Source: Verrucomicrobiaceae bacterium (GTDB taxonomy: Bacteria; Verrucomicrobiota; Verrucomicrobiia; Verrucomicrobiales; Verrucomicrobiaceae). From it: 64,000 nt of DNA. Shown piece by piece: positions 62,321 to 64,000 of this stretch. Every line of letters begins with the position of its first letter. The first letter of the stretch is position 1. Position numbers and translations under genes: made by a program. The stretch lies in NCBI GenBank assembly GCA_016795365.1, contig JAEUHN010000039.1, positions 62,001 through 126,000 on the forward strand, in the 5' to 3' direction. Under the pieces are notes generated by a model that saw only the letters and a program-made list of their open reading frames with translations, was not told the DNA's origin and searched no databases.

Positions 62321-64000
62321 ATGACCCATCGCTTCTCCGCACCCTTGTCAAAGTCTCCACTGCTCTTCGCAGTGGCCATGAGTGTGCTCATCGGCGCATG
62401 GCCCTCTGTCGCGCAGGACATCCGCCCAGGGGAAACATCGCCACTCACGACGATCGGTGCTGTTCGTGAACTCGGTGCCGACAAAGCGGACACGCTCGGG
62501 CTGCCAGTGAAGCTGAAAGGTGTGGTGACCTTCGTGAACAGCAAGGGCACCGACTTCAAATTCAACGATGCAACGGGCGGCGTGGGTGTCTCGCTCCCGA
62601 AAGGAACGCCGTGCCCCGAGGAAGGAGATGAAGTCGAGGTCATTGGTCACACGAATCAACTCACGGTGCAGGACCATCGCTATCCTCACATCGTCGGCGA
62701 AGAGGTCCGCATTCTCGGCAAAACAGCCTTTCCTACACCAGCGGCGACCAGCGTGGCTGCCATCGGAGCCTTCAAGCACTACGATCAATGGGTGAGCGTG
62801 GAGGGTGTGGTGACGATGTGGACGATCAAGGAGCCCAAGCTCAGCCTCATGATCACCGGGCCAGACACCTGGGCCGTGGTGCATGTTCGTGGGTTCAAGG
62901 AGACCGATCTACCGCGCAAGCTCCACGGTGCCAAGGTGCGCATCACGGGCGTGAACATGGGTATCTCGCACACCGCAGCCGATGCCATCATGGCACCGAC
63001 ACCCGCTCAGCTTGAGATTCTGGAGCATGGTGTCGAGAATATCTTCGAAGCGACGGAGAGCACTGTGTCGAAGATCCTCGCCAAAGAAGAGCCGCTCGCC
63101 GCGCGACGACGCATTCGTGGCGTTGTCACGATGCGTGCTGACGAAACGACACTTTACATTCGCGACGGCGAAGATGCGTTGTGTGCAGATCTGATGTTCG
63201 GCTGGATGAAGTCCACCACGCCGGGCATCATCTATGCCGATGCCGGACCACTCCCTGTCATCAAGCCCGGCGACGTGGTGGAACTGGTAGGCTCGATTCT
63301 TCAGCCCCGGAAAGAGAGCCGCCGCAACGCCTACGCCCTACACTCTTGCCATGTGCGCGTGATCGGGCACGATCTCGCGCCTCAGTCCGCGATCACCACC
63401 CTGAAAGAGATCAGCACCGGTGCCCACACGTTTGATCTCGTAGAGTTCAAGGCACGCCTCGTGCACAAAGATCAGTCACCACCCGATCGAGGCACTTGGC
63501 GGACCTCGATGACGCTGGAGTCCAACGGCATCACCATGCCTCTGATCGCCGAACTGCCCGTGCACGACGCTTTCCAATCGCTTCACCCCAACGACGAAAT
63601 CGAGGTTCGGGGCGTGGTGGACAAAGCGACGAGCTACTCGCCAAGGCGCATCCGCGTTGGTTCGGCCGGGGATGTCGTCTCGCTCGGTCTTGCACGTTCA
63701 GTTCGCGAAGAGCGGCTTTGGTGGTGGACGGGCTCCATCGCGCTGGTGGTGCTGGTGCTTGGGGCATGGATTTCGACTTTGATGCGCTCGCTTCGCCTTC
63801 AGCGACAAAACGACGCCGCCCTCCGCGAACTCAACGCCACGCTGGAGAGCCGCGTGCAGGAGCGCACCCAGCAGTTGGAAGCCTCGCAGCAGCACCTCGA
63901 GCGCGCTCTGGATCAGGAGAAGCAACTGGGCGATCTGAAGACGCGCTTCGTCACCATGGTCAGCCACGAGTTTCGCACGCCTCTGGGCATTACCATGTCT
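62321..64000 (+). CDS. Sensor histidine kinase, N-terminal part (cut by window end)
   Basis: A Shine-Dalgarno GGGAGGA 7-8 bp upstream fixes ATG 62321. The 560 visible residues have a signal segment (about 1-32) and a periplasmic region (about 40-455) of four OB-fold-like beta repeats (PVKLKGVVTF, WVSVEGVVTM, RRRIRGVVTM, DEIEVRGVVDK). A transmembrane helix at about 466-487 (WWWTGSIALVVLVLGAWIS), a coiled coil and the start of HisKA with H549 in FVTMVSHEFRTPLGI follow. The ATPase domain is beyond the window. Ligand and response regulator are unknown. Confidence 0.88.
   Translation, partial: MTHRFSAPLSKSPLLFAVAMSVLIGAWPSVAQDIRPGETSPLTTIGAVRELGADKADTLGLPVKLKGVVTFVNSKGTDFKFNDATGGVGVSLPKGTPCPEEGDEVEVIGHTNQLTVQDHRYPHIVGEEVRILGKTAFPTPAATSVAAIGAFKHYDQWVSVEGVVTMWTIKEPKLSLMITGPDTWAVVHVRGFKETDLPRKLHGAKVRITGVNMGISHTAADAIMAPTPAQLEILEHGVENIFEATESTVSKILAKEEPLAARRRIRGVVTMRADETTLYIRDGEDALCADLMFGWMKSTTPGIIYADAGPLPVIKPGDVVELVGSILQPRKESRRNAYALHSCHVRVIGHDLAPQSAITTLKEISTGAHTFDLVEFKARLVHKDQSPPDRGTWRTSMTLESNGITMPLIAELPVHDAFQSLHPNDEIEVRGVVDKATSYSPRRIRVGSAGDVVSLGLARSVREERLWWWTGSIALVVLVLGAWISTLMRSLRLQRQNDAALRELNATLESRVQERTQQLEASQQHLERALDQEKQLGDLKTRFVTMVSHEFRTPLGITMS

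Overview
The window is about 60 % GC, gene-dense chromosomal DNA from a Gram-negative bacterium of the Planctomycetes-Verrucomicrobia-Chlamydiae group. The best fit is a Verrucomicrobiaceae-type verrucomicrobium (Prosthecobacter or Verrucomicrobium relatives). This rests on an LptD-like outer-membrane protein, DUF1501 proteins, a cytochrome/DUF1549/DUF1553 (PSD1) protein, a sulfatase, NHL proteins, Tat-tagged Gfo/Idh/MocA oxidoreductases and giant Ig-repeat proteins. I see no rRNA, tRNA, CRISPR array, prophage or transposase.

Layout. 0-10 kb: class V aminotransferase, beta-CASP nuclease, SASA-type esterase, sugar isomerase, GlsB-type membrane protein, a membrane class III nucleotidyl cyclase, and a GT2-GT4 glycosyltransferase pair. 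10-26 kb: Uma2 nuclease, DUF1501, DUF2452 and MidA-like methyltransferase, a MauG-type di-haem peroxidase, a DMFase-like protein, a 1650-residue metzincin/Ig protein, two divergent NHL proteins and a creatininase. 26-33 kb: tsaD, an S41 protease, and a secreted esterase-sulfatase-esterase run. 33-40.5 kb: a minus-strand block with a fibre-like protein, a WDDG-motif protein, a heptad-repeat small ORF, a hairpin array, an inactive-STAND-like TPR protein overlapping an AAA ATPase, and UDP-glucose dehydrogenase. 40.6-48.5 kb: LptD-like protein with a clear terminator, Gfo/Idh/MocA, argA, an RlmG/RsmC-like methyltransferase, PPK2 and a gamma-glutamylcyclotransferase-like protein. 48.7-64 kb: the PSD1 protein, a sugar-1-phosphate transferase, aroD, a lipoprotein-like DD-carboxypeptidase, a second DUF1501, several secreted proteins of unknown function, a secreted alpha/beta hydrolase, and the start of a histidine kinase with OB-fold-like sensory repeats.

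How the genes work together. Much of the window serves the cell envelope (LptD, glycosyltransferases, sugar transferase, UDP-glucose dehydrogenase, DD-carboxypeptidase, S41 protease) or secreted polymer breakdown (sulfatase, esterases, PSD1/DUF1501, DMFase-like). Housekeeping genes (tsaD, aroD, argA) sit between them.

The most promising undescribed system is the translationally overlapping AAA ATPase plus degenerate-P-loop/TPR pair at 36.3-39.1 kb. Its TPR array consists of near-identical 126-bp units, and it lies next to a mirrored hairpin array. I read it as a candidate NTP-dependent sensing or conflict module with no recognised effector. Several families of intergenic repeats also recur through the window.
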